From assembly GCF_033807575.1 (NCBI RefSeq), contig NC_084725.1, positions 6,607,001 to 6,671,000 on the forward strand: a DNA stretch of 64,000 nt, in the 5' to 3' direction. The translations under genes were made by a program, and so were the position numbers. The notes below the pieces were generated by a model. It worked only from the letters and a program-made list of their open reading frames with translations, searched no databases and was not told the DNA's origin. The DNA comes from Cydia pomonella (taxonomy: Eukaryota > Arthropoda > Insecta > Lepidoptera > Tortricidae). The first letter of the stretch is position 1; every line of letters starts with the position of its first letter. This document shows positions 43,519-54,693 of the stretch, piece after piece.

Positions 43519-44029
43519 CTCGATGGGTACGCTGGCAGGTATAAATTCAATACAATTTGCGAAATTTGGCGTTTTTATGTTATAAATTACATAGGTAAGT
43601 TTTGCAATAGACAAATATGAAATAAAGAGACCTATCACATAATATTATTCTGTTTAAAGAACTTTATTTCTCAAAAGAAATTTTACATTTCACTTAATGA
43701 GAATATATACTAAATCAAAAGTAAATCAGTGAGCATCACAAGTTATACAAAACAAACAAAAATAATAACTAATTAGACTAAGACTTTTTTGTCACAATAA
43801 TTAATAGTAGCACACTGCAGGTAGCACTATAAAAGTCCAGAGACTTACACTTCAAATACAGAACAAGTTCATTTTAGAGAATAAGTAACACAAAAACATA
43901 TTAAAAACAGAACGATCCTAATTACCTACACTTTAAGTTCAATTTGGTACGAGTATATATTTGTCTATTGCAAAACTTATCTAGTGATCTATGTATATAG
44001 AGATGACACCTGTCACCTTACCCATCGAG
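43519..44029. mobile_element. TIR element, CTCGATGGGTA ends (511 bp)
   Basis: The left end ctcgatgggtacgctggcag pairs with the right end cacctgtcaccttacccatcgag, shown here by its last bases ttacccatcgag. An inner inverted pair, gtaagttttgcaatagacaa with ttgtctattgcaaaacttat, lies at about 43591 and 43959. A third copy of the end (taactcgatgggtag) is at 44068. No frame. Confidence 0.65.
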
Positions 44030-44627
44030 TTATAAATATAAGTTTGAAAATAAATATAAAACTTAGTGTAACTCGATGGGTAGTTAATTTGATAAAAAAT
44101 CTAAATAAATAAATAATAAAAACTGCCCAAAAATTTCATAAGAATAGATTGAAAAAATGCAACCGGACAAACGGCGTACATACAAAAGCATATTTGCCCA
44201 ATCTGAAACAGAGACGCTTCGCTCGCTCAGTCAATAAGTATCTGGGCTTGCGATATGAAAGTATATTATCATAGATTGACTTATGATTATAATTATTAAT
44301 TATAAATACTGTTGTGTTAACGGTACTTTCAAATCGTATTCTCATTTCGGTTGAAATAATCTCTAATACAAAAATGTTCTATTATTAATTGGAATCGTAT
44401 TTTATAGTAAATTGGGTTGAATTTGATCTGTTTGTGAAAGCAATGAAACAAAAGAAGTGCTTACTTTGGTTTATGAAAGGTTCTAATTAGATTGAACGGG
44501 AGTGTACATTGTAATGCACGTTGGGCCTTAGGAGGTTAACTGATAATTCGTAAACCTAATTGCAATAACATTAGGTCCACCGATCATAAGGTAATTGTAG
44601 CGCTTTTTGTGGTAGCGCACAGCACAG

Positions 44628-44842
44628 CAGATGTCATTCCAGATCTAGAGCAGAGCCCAACTGAGGAAGTACCTCCACCTTACAGAAAACCGCAGCCAAA
44701 TAACAAATTCAAGACCCTACTTATAGTGTTGTGTTCCTGCCGGTGAGTAAGGTTGCCGGAACGAGGGGGCGAAGTGTTAGGGTCGGCAACGCGCATGAGT
44801 CGCAGGGATCCATAGGCTACGGAGACTGCTTACCATCATATA
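44628..44842 (+). repeat. Dispersed repeat D, long copy
   Basis: Holds agatgtcattccagatctag, agcagagcccaactgaggaa, accgcagccaaataacaa, tgtgttcctgccggtgagta and ggctacggagactgcttacc. The same order recurs at 63852-64000 (cut by the window end), and the last block at 9895. Probably a LINE or SINE 3' region widespread in Lepidoptera. No coding sequence. Confidence 0.75.
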
Positions 44843-44889
44843 TTACACACCCGTTTTGGTTTTGACATTATTTTTCAAAACGGTTACGG

Positions 44890-45095
44890 TAGGAGCATGC
44901 GACTTTTAATCCGGAGTTCGCAGGTTCAAACAGTGTATGGACTAGGCCTTATCGGGATTAGTTCACCTTCACCGAAAACGACTGGTATATATCAAATGAT
45001 ATTTCATACACAAGTTCCGAAAAACTCATTGTTTGAACCCGTGACCGTCGGATTGCAAGTCGCTCGCTCTTGCCGCTAGGCCACCAGCGCGTTTA
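44890..45095. mobile_element. SINE B inverted pair
   Basis: The left part 44890-44930 is a sense SINE head remnant (aggagcatgcgacttttaat, caggttcaaaca). The right part, about 44965-45095, is an antisense SINE with B-box reverse tgtttgaacccgtgaccg and A-box reverse gccgctaggccaccagcgcg. Head-to-head orientation would fold back on itself when transcribed. Confidence 0.65.
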
Positions 45096-45439
45096 AAATA
45101 TTATTTATCGGAGTAAAAGTCGATACACAGCGGTTGTTGTCCAATGCGATACCAAAGAAGCAACAAAAAACTACCAGTTATTCCAAGCATATCGATTACA
45201 ATCTTAAAAACAAACTAATTAGCCGTTACTATAGGAATGCAGCCTATTAAATAAAGGCGCATTCACACGGGACGTATTTAATGGCAACAGTTTAGCGTAG
45301 TGAGACGCCGAGTGCGCGTGACGTGACGACTTTATGATTCCGCGGCTGTTGCACATTGCAAGATATTATTGTATTGTAATATCTGTGGTCATTCTATCCG
45401 AATTAAATCTGAACTTTTGTACCAGTATATGTACAACGT

Positions 45440-45955
45440 TTTCGAATGTAACTTAAAGCTAGTGATAGACGTACGAGCTTAAAGTACGCCATTTTTAAGT
45501 TCGTGAACATAGGCACATCAACTACAGGCACATTGAAGCGTGCTAATTTAGCTTCACGCGTTTCACCGGCGTCGACCGTCGCTATGTCTTCAACGGAGGA
45601 AATTTTGTATGGAGCTGGCGGCTCGTGGCTCGCGGCGGTAACAGACGTGCGAGCGGAGGCGGGCTACGAGCAAGGCGAAATGTCAAACATGTCGGATCGC
45701 CAACGAACTTACTCGGCGGTTTTACAGTACGCGCACTTAGGCTGATACACGAGCGAAAAAGGTCGTCGAGCCAAAAGTCCGCGAACTTACTAATACGTAT
45801 GTAAAGACCCGGATAGACGTGCGAGTAAGTTCGCGAACTTACAGCTCGACGACTTTTTCGCTTGTAAAGTACGCGTACTTAGGCTCACACACGAGCGAAA
45901 AAGGTCGTCGAGCCATAAGTTCGCGAACTTACTCGCCCGTCTATCAGCCACTTAA
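45440..45955. mobile_element. Palindromic, CpG-rich foldback element
   Basis: The strongest palindrome is 45810-45955: ggatagacgtgcgagtaagt pairs with acttactcgcccgtctatc, and agctcgacgactttttcgct pairs with cgagcgaaaaaggtcgtcga. Upstream, 45440-45800 carries further copies of the same words (gtgatagacgtacgagctta, acacgagcgaaaaaggtcgt). An 80-codon frame (45503-45745) lies within. Its alanine/serine-rich product is unrecognised and probably not real. Confidence 0.65.
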
Positions 45956-46033
45956 AGATGCGAACACCCTCTAGGTCTTTTTCATTCGAACCTTCATCAC
46001 GATAATGATGTAAGGTATACTCGGTTAAGATTA

Positions 46034-46135
46034 GTACCCCTAGTGTACATTTATTCGATAGCGTGACGTGACGTACGCGTTTGCATTAAGTCTCATTTTT
46101 TTATGGGATTTTGAGTTTCCAAAACGGCTAGGGGC
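46034..46135. mobile_element. MITE, AGTGTAAATTTATTCG family (copy 3, partial)
   Basis: Left end gtacccctagtgtacattta, then ttcgatagcgtgacgtgacg, centre ttgagtttccaaaacg and a right end shortened to gctagggg. The right arm has been lost. Confidence 0.75.
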
Positions 46136-46155
46136 GCTGTTTCTAACTTCCAACT

Positions 46156-46260
46156 AGGGAGGATGATATCAGAAAGATTGCGGGCCCACTCTGTAGGAGA
46201 GAAGTAACAAATCGGGCTGCTTGGAGGAGATTTGGAGAGGCGTATGCCCTTACCCAATAG
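46156..46260 (+). pseudogene. RTE-like LINE C-terminal fragment
   Basis: An open frame of 34 codons to the TAG at 46258-46260 reads REDDIRKIAGPLCRREVTN and then RAAWRRFGEAYALTQ. It is the same family as the element interrupted at 15486-21208 (RWVDDIRKIAG). Followed by gaggaagaagaagaac, a typical 3' end. Confidence 0.8.
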
Positions 46261-46422
46261 TGGTCATACTGGCTGAGGAAGAAGAAGAACCTTTATCTCC
46301 GAATGTTTAAAGCAAATGATGAAAAAGAAAACAAGCTTTTATTTTTAATTAATTAATATCGGTTCAGCGGTTTAAGCGTGATAATTGCTACTCTCTTCTC
46401 GCTAATCACCGCCGGCCATATA

Positions 46423-46653
46423 GTCAAACCAAGATAAGTTAGCAGCTATTTTGATAGCCCAGACGGTACACTTTAAGCGTCAAACTTCTATGAAATTATT
46501 TATTTATTTCAACTTTATTGCACAATAAAAATAAGTACAGATGGCGGACTTAATGCCTTAAGGCATTATCTACCAGTCAACCACACACATGACGTTTACT
46601 TGCCATATGCACCGTCTGGGCTATATAAATCGCTGCCAACTTATCTTGGTCCG
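46423..46653. mobile_element. MITE, aaccaagataag family, with nested LINE tail
   Basis: The left arm gtcaaaccaagataagttag pairs with the right arm ccaacttatcttggtccggc, and atagcccagacggt pairs with accgtctgggctat. Between them, 46493-46580 is a reversed LINE 3' tail (ttgcacaataaaa, tggcggacttaatgccttaa, ggcattatctaccagtcaac). Confidence 0.75.
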
Positions 46654-47104
46654 GCTCTAGCTTTATTATCGTTTAGCTGACGTTGTGTCTCCAGCGTGTC
46701 CAAAACGCACGTGAGCACACGTGGTCACAATATTTACTCCCGGCACTCACACGGCATATTTTACCGAAGCAAAACCTTTACAGGCGCTATGGCTATTGGT
46801 TACGTAAGAGTCTAGTTCACAAACATCTCAGGCAAGCCATAGTTCCATAAATATATTTTACAGACCTCTAAGACACCGAAAATAAGGTATTGAAAATACG
46901 TACATATATTTTTCGAACGTTGTCTTATAGTAATAGATTGTTAATCAAGGAATGAAAAGCACTCATTCCTGTCGAGGTAGTTTGGCGAAGTGAGAGCGCC
47001 AATAGTCCCAGGCTGAAATGAGGCCTTTCATCCAAATTAAACACTCTACTTTTCATTTCGAATACGAGGAAAGTAAAATACATGTTTTTTTTTAACATGA
47101 CTAA

Positions 47105-47326
47105 GTATATTTTTTTATAGCATTGAGGGTAGTTTCATTCCATTTAGGTAGAACCCTATTAGATCCGTCCGTATGACTGTCTGTCCGTCCGCCTGTCATC
47201 GGGCTGTATCTCATGAACCGTGATAGATGATTCACAGATGATTTATTTTTGTTGCCGCTATAACCACAAATGCTAAAAAGTACGGAACTCTCGGTAGGCA
47301 AGTCCGTCTCGCAATTGTCCGGTTTT
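47105..47326 (-). mobile_element. GGTTCCGTA-type repeat, antisense, decayed
   Basis: Holds ccgtccgtatgactgtctgt, gtatctcatgaaccgtgata, ttgttgccgctataa and acggaactctcggtaggcaa, the reversed order of family blocks. It forms an inverted pair with the next entry but one, separated by a LINE tail. Confidence 0.75.
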
Positions 47327-47371
47327 TATTTTGTTTATGTCCCACTGCAACCACCTTGACGCTTTTCTGTT

Positions 47372-47432
47372 TTGCCCTATGGCTTACTGGTAGAAAATGC
47401 CTATAGTGGCATTAAGTCCACCTGTTGAACTC
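47372..47432 (+). mobile_element. LINE 3' tail, T1 family fragment
   Basis: gccctatggcttactggtag and aaaatgcctatagtggcatt, then aagtccacctgttgaac. Confidence 0.55.
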
Positions 47433-47450
47433 TTTTTTGCGTGTAGTTTA

Positions 47451-47747
47451 AAAAAAACCGGCTAAGTACGAGTCGGACTCGCGCACGAAGGGTTCAGCAC
47501 CATTATCTATAATAACGGCAAAAAAATCACGTTTGTTATATGGGAGCTACCTTAAAAAATTATTTCATTCTATTTTTTACTATTGTTTGTTATAGCGGCA
47601 ACAGAAATATGTCATCTTCGAAAATTTCAACTGTCTAACTATCATGGTTCATGAGATACAGCCTGGTGACAGACAGACAGACGGACGGACGGACAGCGGA
47701 GTCTTAGTAACAGGGGGACCCTTTGGGTACGGAACCCTAAAAAAAAA
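47451..47747 (+). mobile_element. GGTTCCGTA-type repeat, sense copy
   Basis: Runs from aaaaaaaccggctaagtacg and gagtcggactcgcgcacgaa through gttatagcggcaacagaaa and cagacagacagacggacgga to gggtacggaaccctaaaaaa. Nearly full-length. Confidence 0.85.
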
Positions 47748-48044
47748 TTAAGAATACTAAGATAACTACGTAGCCTTATCCAAACAAATATTATGTCACC
47801 GAAATACCTTACAACATGTTTGTTAAAACAATTATGACCTTTACCATTCTGGCCACACGAAAATAACTTCTGAAAATAACTGTCAGATCTATTTTCAGCT
47901 TCAAAGTTACATTAACTCAACCCTACGTGAGTGAGCACATTAATTATTACAGTACGTGACACAACCCTGTATCAAATTGGATTGTTAATTGAATACTTAC
48001 ATTTATAACTCTAAAATAAATAAATAAAAATCTTTACAGTACAT

Positions 48045-48165
48045 AATATGGTGCTACTTTAACGCACTATTGCGAATATTAGCATATTACGTTACTGTGT
48101 CGAACATTTAAAGGGCCATATGTACTGTAAAACGTTGTACGATACATGTGCGAATAGGTAATTCG
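48045..48165. mobile_element. MITE fragment related to 3698-3945
   Basis: cattaaagggccatatgtac-like sequence, then tgtaaaacgttgtacgatac and atgtgcgaataggtaattcg are the reverse complement of 3790-3870. Confidence 0.65.
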
Positions 48166-48540
48166 GTAATTGCATTTTATCAACAAGAGTGGCAAAGTAA
48201 TTTAATGCAAACTTTGCATTATCCTCATGTTGGCTCGTCGATTTGATTTTTGAATGATAAATGTTTTATTTAATTGTGTTAATTTTGATTTGATCACTCG
48301 CGTTGTTGTGGTGGAAAATGTTGTATTTCCATCGGTGGCAAATGTTTGTTTAACCCTCTTGGCCTTGAAACCCTCGCAACGCTCAAGAATCCACTCCCAT
48401 CCAATTAAAAACATATCACCTATGCTACTGTACGAATATCATAAATATTTTATAGAAAACCGTAAACAATTACGATTTACATCAGTAAAATTTCATATAG
48501 AAGTCATGTCCAATATGGGAACAATACGCTTACGTTTTTG

Positions 48541-48864
48541 AAAAAATATTAGGTGAATTAAACAGAAAAAACATTGCTAATACATTAACATTCTATAAAC
48601 GCATTAGTTGTATACATAGGTATATTAAGTTTATCTTTTCTTATCTTAAAAAAATATTAGGTGAATTAAACAGAAAAAACATTGCTAATACATTAACATT
48701 CTATAAACGCATTAGTTGTATACATAGGTATATTAAGTTTATCTTTTCTTATCTTAAAAAAATATTAGGTGAATTAAACAGAAAAAACATTGCTAATACA
48801 TTAACATTCTATAAACGCATTAGTTGTATACATAGGTATATTAAGTTTATCTTTTCTTATCTTA
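48541..48864. repeat. Tandem array, three 108-bp units
   Basis: The block tattaggtgaattaaacag starts at 48547, 48655 and 48763, an exact 108-bp period. The three units look identical by eye except for the A-run length at the junction (6 against 7). Each ends gtttatcttttcttatctta. Non-coding. Such identity means a very recent expansion or an assembly artefact. Confidence 0.95.
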
Positions 48865-48909
48865 TATTATATATATTATACCTACCTATAAACGGGCAAT
48901 TCTTGTATA

Positions 48910-49386
48910 TACAGGATGATTCAGGAGACGTGAGCAGGATCAAGCCTGCATATTCGGTAAATTATCAGCAACTGTTTCGTACCAGTATTTGTGAGATTAA
49001 CGTTAATTTAATTTTTACTGCTCAAAAAAAAGAGTTTTATTTTATTTACGATATTTATGGTCACCCTCTTTGTTTTATCCATAATAAGTGACAAATTGAA
49101 TGTCATCGGAGTGTGGTTACTTTTATAAAATCGTATCTGCCTCAAGTATGACATTTTATTTTCTTCATAATCAAACTGCTGTCATCACGGTTAAAGAGAT
49201 TTTATCTTTGTTAATTAATTGTTGTAGGGTGTCCATGATTGTAGATAATCAAATTTGTCCTTAAGAAAAAGTTAAATAACAGATAAAAACCGTGATTGTT
49301 TTACTTAAATATGATGTTGAACGATTCATTAACATTTACTGATTTTGTAGTCTTAGTCCAGCTCACGTCTCATGAATCACCCTGTA
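48910..49386. mobile_element. TIR element, TACAGGRTGATTCA ends (477 bp)
   Basis: The left end tacaggatgattcaggagac and gtgagcagga, and the right end tccagctcac and gtctcatgaatcaccctgta, form an inverted repeat of about 30 bp with 4 mismatches. TA at each end suits a TA-targeting transposase. A 62-codon frame inside has no homology that I can see. Confidence 0.75.
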
Positions 49387-49389
49387 TAA

Positions 49390-50075
49390 ATCAACCTTAT
49401 TTTAGTAGTAATATGGTTAATTATGGCTATGAACACGGTGGTAATTAGTAAGTTTTGCTTGTGACCTGACGATATATATTATGTATTTATATATGTCACG
49501 GGTCTCGGCAACGGCTCCAATGACGAAAAATCTATGAAAAAACCCGCAATTTTGAGTTTTATGTTTTCCGCTCGGTCTCCCAGATATTAAGTAATTTGTC
49601 TGTTTATTATATTGTTATTATAATATACCATATAAACGTATATTTTTAATGTCTCCGTTACGTCACTTTTATTCGACTTTATAATCAAAATTCTGATTGC
49701 CAACTGTGTTTTTTCTTCTTACAGGCGTCAATTGCTCATTGAGACGATTTTAACGAGCCTAAACTCGATGAGATTGAGTTGTTTTATTACAGAGTTCATT
49801 TGTCGACCTTCCAGCTCCATCATTAGAACAGTTCATTGACACCATGATACTGCATTGTCAAACAAATCATGTGTTTACCTTCAATAATATCTTGCACGAC
49901 GAAGCGCGCAAACATATATAACAATGATCATGACGTAGAATATAGAATGTGGATGATTGAAAAAACCTATATCTCCGGACGTCAAACTATCTCTGACAAA
50001 TTTCATCTAAATGAGTTTAGCGATTTAAGCGTGAAGGTGTAACAGACAAACAGATTACGCCTCTTATGGCTGGGC
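49390..50075. other. AT-rich interval, nothing clear
   Basis: No element ends or reading frames of note. Confidence 0.4.
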
Positions 50076-50078
50076 AAA

Positions 50079-50426
50079 TTAATTCAACTCTAAAATAAAA
50101 AAAGGTAAGGCAAGCAGGCGAGTAATCAATAATTTTATACTTCTTCTTTGTCGTGTCAGAGTAGTCGTGTTCGTTATATCAGGGCCGGCGGCAAGCTTCA
50201 CAATCCGTCGCCATTCTTCACGTACTGTAACTCTTCTTGTATAGTACATTCGTGGGGTGGGCCATTGAGTGCATTTTTGACTAGGTCTGACCAACGCATT
50301 GGGGACCTACCGCGCCTTGTGCCTTCGACTTTTCCTTGCACTACAAGTTGTTCCACAGATGTATCGTCTCGACGTGTAATATGCCCAAAGAAAAAGAGAA
50401 TACGGCACTGGACAATGGAAGGAAGA
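50079..50426 (-). pseudogene. RTE-type LINE C-terminal fragment (third family)
   Basis: The minus strand reads LFFFGHITRRDDTSVEQLVV, then QGKVEGTRRGRSPMRWSDLV in one frame. After a frameshift near 50240 it reads VREEWRRIVKLAAGPDITNT in another. FGH, the RRGRSPxRW block and the final EEWRxIV are RTE-like C-terminal features. Frameshifted and truncated, so inactive. Confidence 0.78.
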
Positions 50427-50437
50427 CGCTTTTTTTA

Positions 50438-50588
50438 TACCAATAATTAATGAATACTTATATACTTAGAACATCCATAACCCACGAACAAATATTTATG
50501 ATAAACACACAAATGGATGCCCTTATCAGGATTCGAACTCTACCTCCTACTTCGTAGGCAGGATCACAACCGACTGGGCTAGGAGGAA
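50438..50588 (-). mobile_element. tRNA-derived SINE, family A, antisense
   Basis: Antisense B box tcaggattcgaactctacct and A-box region accgactgggctagg, with body cttagaacatccataaccca. It directly abuts the RTE fragment. Confidence 0.75.
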
Positions 50589-50880
50589 GTCAAAATACAC
50601 GGTAAAACTGAAATGAACTTCAATGTTGTGAACCTGAATGTCAATGTTGTGGCGCCGTGGTGGAATGTCATCGATCCCAGTGCGCCCTCATAAACGGCAA
50701 AGTGGGTGAAACGCCGGAGTGGGTTTAGTGGGTAGGGCCAAATTCTCTCCCCCTCTTGCCAGGAGAGGGGAAAGGAGCGGCGAGTCCCACACACCGTGCG
50801 TAAATGCATACCCACTCCGTCAAAAAAAAAAGGAGGAAGTCAAATTACACGGTAAAACTGAAATGAACGTCAATGTTGTG
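50588..50880. repeat. Duplicated aggaggaagtcaaa block
   Basis: aggaggaagtcaaaatacac at 50581 and aggaggaagtcaaattacac at 50831 are each followed by ggtaaaactgaaatgaac and caatgttgtgaacct. The pair brackets about 200 bp with a GC-rich cccctcttgccaggagaggg hairpin at about 50749. It might be a 30-50-bp duplication made when the enclosed DNA was inserted. Confidence 0.65.
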
Positions 50881-50911
50881 AACCTTTGTTATATATAATA
50901 TGCATGTTAAA

Positions 50912-51339
50912 TACACCGTGTTATTATTTATCAAGCTCCGTTAGTTAATGGCATTGTTAAATCTTAAAATGTTTGTATTTTTATTTTATTTTTATTCTTT
51001 TATAACACGGAATTAAATGTTGCATATAGCGTTGTTGTAATGGTATTACGTTTAACTCAACGAAACAATCGAAAACTGTGACATATCAATATCATTTTGA
51101 ACATCGAACGTCCGAGATAGTACTTCCGTTTAGTAGCAAATGTATAAAATCGTACTAAATATCACTCGTTTTGTAAATAGGCCCTAAGACACGCTCTTAA
51201 GTGCCTTATTAGATAAAAATAAATTATTGATTATCACCGAAATGTAGTTAGTTAGAATACCGGTGTCTTTGAGAAAGTTACTTAATTTAAGCTCAGGAAT
51301 GCATCCTTGAAATTGGCTGGAATAAAAAAACACGGTGTA
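50912..51339. mobile_element. TIR element C, copy 2, uninterrupted
   Basis: Ends tacaccgtgttattatt and aaaaaacacggtgta, flanked by TA. It carries all of copy 1's interior blocks without the SINE and the MITE, and so serves as the empty site for both. 428 bp, non-coding. Confidence 0.8.
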
Positions 51340-51520
51340 TATATGTATTTACATATTATGTAAACGCTTACAATTACAACAACGCGTACAATTTCTAAAG
51401 TGCCTATACGTAGGTATTAACTTCAATCAGAATATCCCTGCATCATTACGACCATAACGTAATACGCCCACATATATATCACGATCATTACCAGCCCTAA
51501 CGCTGACGCCGCTATGTGGA

Positions 51521-52640
51521 TCATTAGACCGCGAAATTAGCACGCGCGACCTCAGGGCTGCCTAATTGTTATTATTGTTACCTGCGGAATGCGGGAAATG
51601 TCATATATGTGTAGAAATATGTAGTGGGTAATATTAAAACAGTAAGCAACTTCATAGACATCATGGTTTTGTAACTCTGTTGATTTTACGAGAGCATTGC
51701 TGCTAAGCTTTGAGTTAATTCGTCAAAGACACTGATAATATAATGTTTACCTCAGCAGCTCGAACAAGCCTACTTTCGCCAGGGAGTGAGACAAAGTAGC
51801 TTTTTAATTAAGTGAAGGCCATGAATACAAGAATATTTCTAGAAGCTTTCGTCGTAATGATGATGCCTTTAATTCATGAATGTTGAATTTTTTTAACCTT
51901 TAATATGTTCTCACTACTGAGATGAAAAGTTGTATGTGTAACACGAGAGCAAAGTTATTTTACATCTCGTGTTTTACGCTACGCTCAAGATTCTAACTTA
52001 GAATCACTCGCTTCGCTCTTCAATTATAGAATCTTTCGCTTACTCGGGTCTCAAAATCAACATTCGCAAGAAAAACCAACTTTCTCCTCTTGTTGCACAA
52101 ATAACTATTGCTCCATTTTGATCATTAATCAGGGCTGCCTAATTGTTATGCCTGGGAAATGCGGGAAATAGGTTGCACTACTTTTTTTCAATTACTTTTT
52201 GTCTTCATTTTGAATAACGAAATAAAAGCCATACTACTACGACACTCTTAAAAGACACTACTATATTAATTTGCTCCATTTTAAAGAATTGAACAGGCTG
52301 TACCGGATAAACATATTTTAATTTGTGTACTTTTTTCGGCATGTAAAGCCGATGATTATTTTTCCAATTGACCAATTGTCAAAGAAACAGAAACTCCTAT
52401 ACCTGCAAATCTTCAGAAACTTCGCGTTTGTGCGGGACAAAGGTAGATAACTTCATGGAATGCTCCTTTTGATCATCAGAGCACGAAATTAGCACGCGTG
52501 ACCGTAGGGCTGTCTAATTACTATTACTGTTACCTGTGGAATGCGTGGAATGTCGCTTACCCTATCATGTAAGTAAATATGTAGCGTGTAGTGTTAAAAC
52601 AGTAAGTAACTTCACATACACCGTGTTTTTTAACTCTCTT
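51521..52640. repeat. Direct repeats, three copies of one block
   Basis: 51521-51690 and 52475-52640 share cgaaattagcacgcg, gggctgcctaattgttattа-like sequence, gttacctgcggaatgcg and attaaaacagtaagcaactt, with scattered changes. A short third copy at 52115-52168 has aatcagggctgcctaattgt and gggaaatgcgggaaa. Same orientation. Class unknown. Confidence 0.65.
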
Positions 52641-52699
52641 GATCACAAGACACTACAGTAATCTGTGCTGTAAAGATTCAGTAGTTTGATTTTATGGGT

Positions 52700-53050
52700 C
52701 CCAGAGCAAAAACTAAGCTAATTTCTCAAAAGTATCTTTCGTCAAAAATATGTATTTAACATTGTCTAATAGCTTAGCAAAAAGATAAGTCCTTGCTTAT
52801 AGAACAAATTAGACTGTGGCGGACACTTTAGACCGTGAACTGTAGGTAAGTAGGTATATAGTCAGTGTCATCCACGATGACGCGCAGGTTTGTCAATTCT
52901 AACCTTTAATAAAATGATATTACGACTCCAGGCACGCGTCTCGAATGACACGATCTGTACACTAGTACATATCTATAGTTAGAAAATAATCCAGAATGGC
53001 AGATGCTTCTGGAGCGTTGTTTTATCCGCTACTATTGATGCTGACTGTAC
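52700..53050. mobile_element. Decayed relative of the MITE at 32692
   Basis: The right end gcgttgttttatccgctact and attgatgctgactgta matches that MITE. Internal words (tagcttagcaaaaagataag, atagaacaaattagactgt) also match. A block with atgacgcgcaggtttgtcaa, shared with 58750-58800, is inserted in the middle. Confidence 0.5.
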
Positions 53051-53059
53051 CTATTCAAA

Positions 53060-53750
53060 CAATTTCTGTCAGAAAGTGACGATTTTGTAAATTACTAAAA
53101 TAGTTTTTATATGTTACGTCTCGAATTGACTTTCAAATGGCTTGAGTCTTCGACAAATAGAACCAAATTATAATCACTATTGATCCAGTAAATTTTTAAT
53201 TGTATGGCTATTCATTTAGATTAATAGTCTAATTTCCCACTGAATAAATAAAGTAATAAATAAATAGTCAACACATTTTTCACCTAATTGGAATGATTTG
53301 CAAAATACAGATATAGAAAAAGAAATAAATGGCAAATAAAATAAGAGGACAGATAACTTTAGTGATCATTTAGTATGTTAATGTAATCGAATAATTTTAT
53401 GGTGATGTTTAAGTTATATTGATGTATCTTTTTTTAATTTGCATAAGTTCTACTGTGTCACTCTTCATCAATTCTTAAATTAATAAAGTTCGAAAGTAAT
53501 AAAGATGGTTAGAAAAAGGATAAGTTACTGTTTTTAAACTCTTTACTGTACGAGACAAACATGCGTAATTAAATAAAAGGATTTGTTGACTGATGTTAGT
53601 GGAATGTTGTGCCCTTAGCAAACGCTAAATAGCCACGAATTTGTACGTTACATTACGTTAATGTGTGTTTTTATATAATGGTTCTTTTTCATTTTAATAA
53701 CGAGCTCGCCTAAACAAGAAAGGGCGCTAAGCACAAGGAATTTCATACAT
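53060..53750. other. AT-rich interval, nothing clear
   Basis: No recognised element ends or coding sequence. Confidence 0.4.
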
Positions 53751-53761
53751 TCACCAGCTTG

Positions 53762-53867
53762 TTTCTATCTCTATCTCACACGCACAATTATATTGCTATC
53801 CCGCTCGCATAGTCGGCATCATGAGCAGGACAGCAATATAATTACTCGCGTGTGATAGAGATAAAAT
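53762..53867. mobile_element. Palindromic MITE (about 106 bp)
   Basis: The left arm tttctatctctatctcacac pairs with the right arm gtgtgatagagataaa, and gcacaattatattgctatcc pairs with ggacagcaatataattact. Small loop. Confidence 0.75.
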
Positions 53868-54693
53868 AAACTGTTAATGTACGTAATTCTTCCAGCTTAT
53901 TCCGTTCTAACTTTAGTGTAGGTCAATGTGAGAGAGTAAGGTAAATAAACCTTATAACTCACGGACGTAAGGGATGTATCACTAGGAGCAGCTGGCACGC
54001 GATTCGAGAACAATGTACGCCATCAATAACACGTCTGAAACGCCTTTATGGTGTGTTCCACTTGGCACTTGGCGTACTATAAAAGTTTTCGGAAAGTTTC
54101 AAAATTTTAAAAATGTTCACAGAAAAAAATCGGAAACACGTCATATTTTTGTACAGGAATCGAAATTTACATTTTTCAAAATGAAAGTTTCCGTCGTTTC
54201 CTGTGAAATTTTCCTGAAATTCCCGAGAAGTTTTTAGATATTTTCCGGAACTGTACATCCATGACATCCGTTCAACTTTGCCCTGTACTCGTCAGATGAT
54301 TGAACTATTATCATCTAACATGTCATGCATTTCTCTTACACTTACATATTTGTAAGAAAATGACGACTATTATTTGACAGGCAAAAAAATACGATCATTA
54401 TAGAAAATTAGCTAGAGTGAACTATCTCTCTCTAGCATAGGTAAACCTTTAAAAAAGTAAGCAAATAAATAGTATTTATTATATTTGTCTTTTTAATAGT
54501 ATTTAAAACTGGCTTTTTTATCCCTCATTAATTTTGTCACAATTCTCAACCAAATTATACGTATGCGTCTCACACATCGCGTTATAGACGTGCAAAGTAG
54601 ACAATGCGACAAGGAGTAGTTATTTGGGCAATTTTTAGAATTGGATATACACGGAAATCATTTTAAAAATACTCATATTTCGCTGTTATGAGA

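Noticed and set aside
48541..48864. CRISPR-like array
   Set aside because: The units are contiguous tandem copies with no spacers, and the DNA is eukaryotic.
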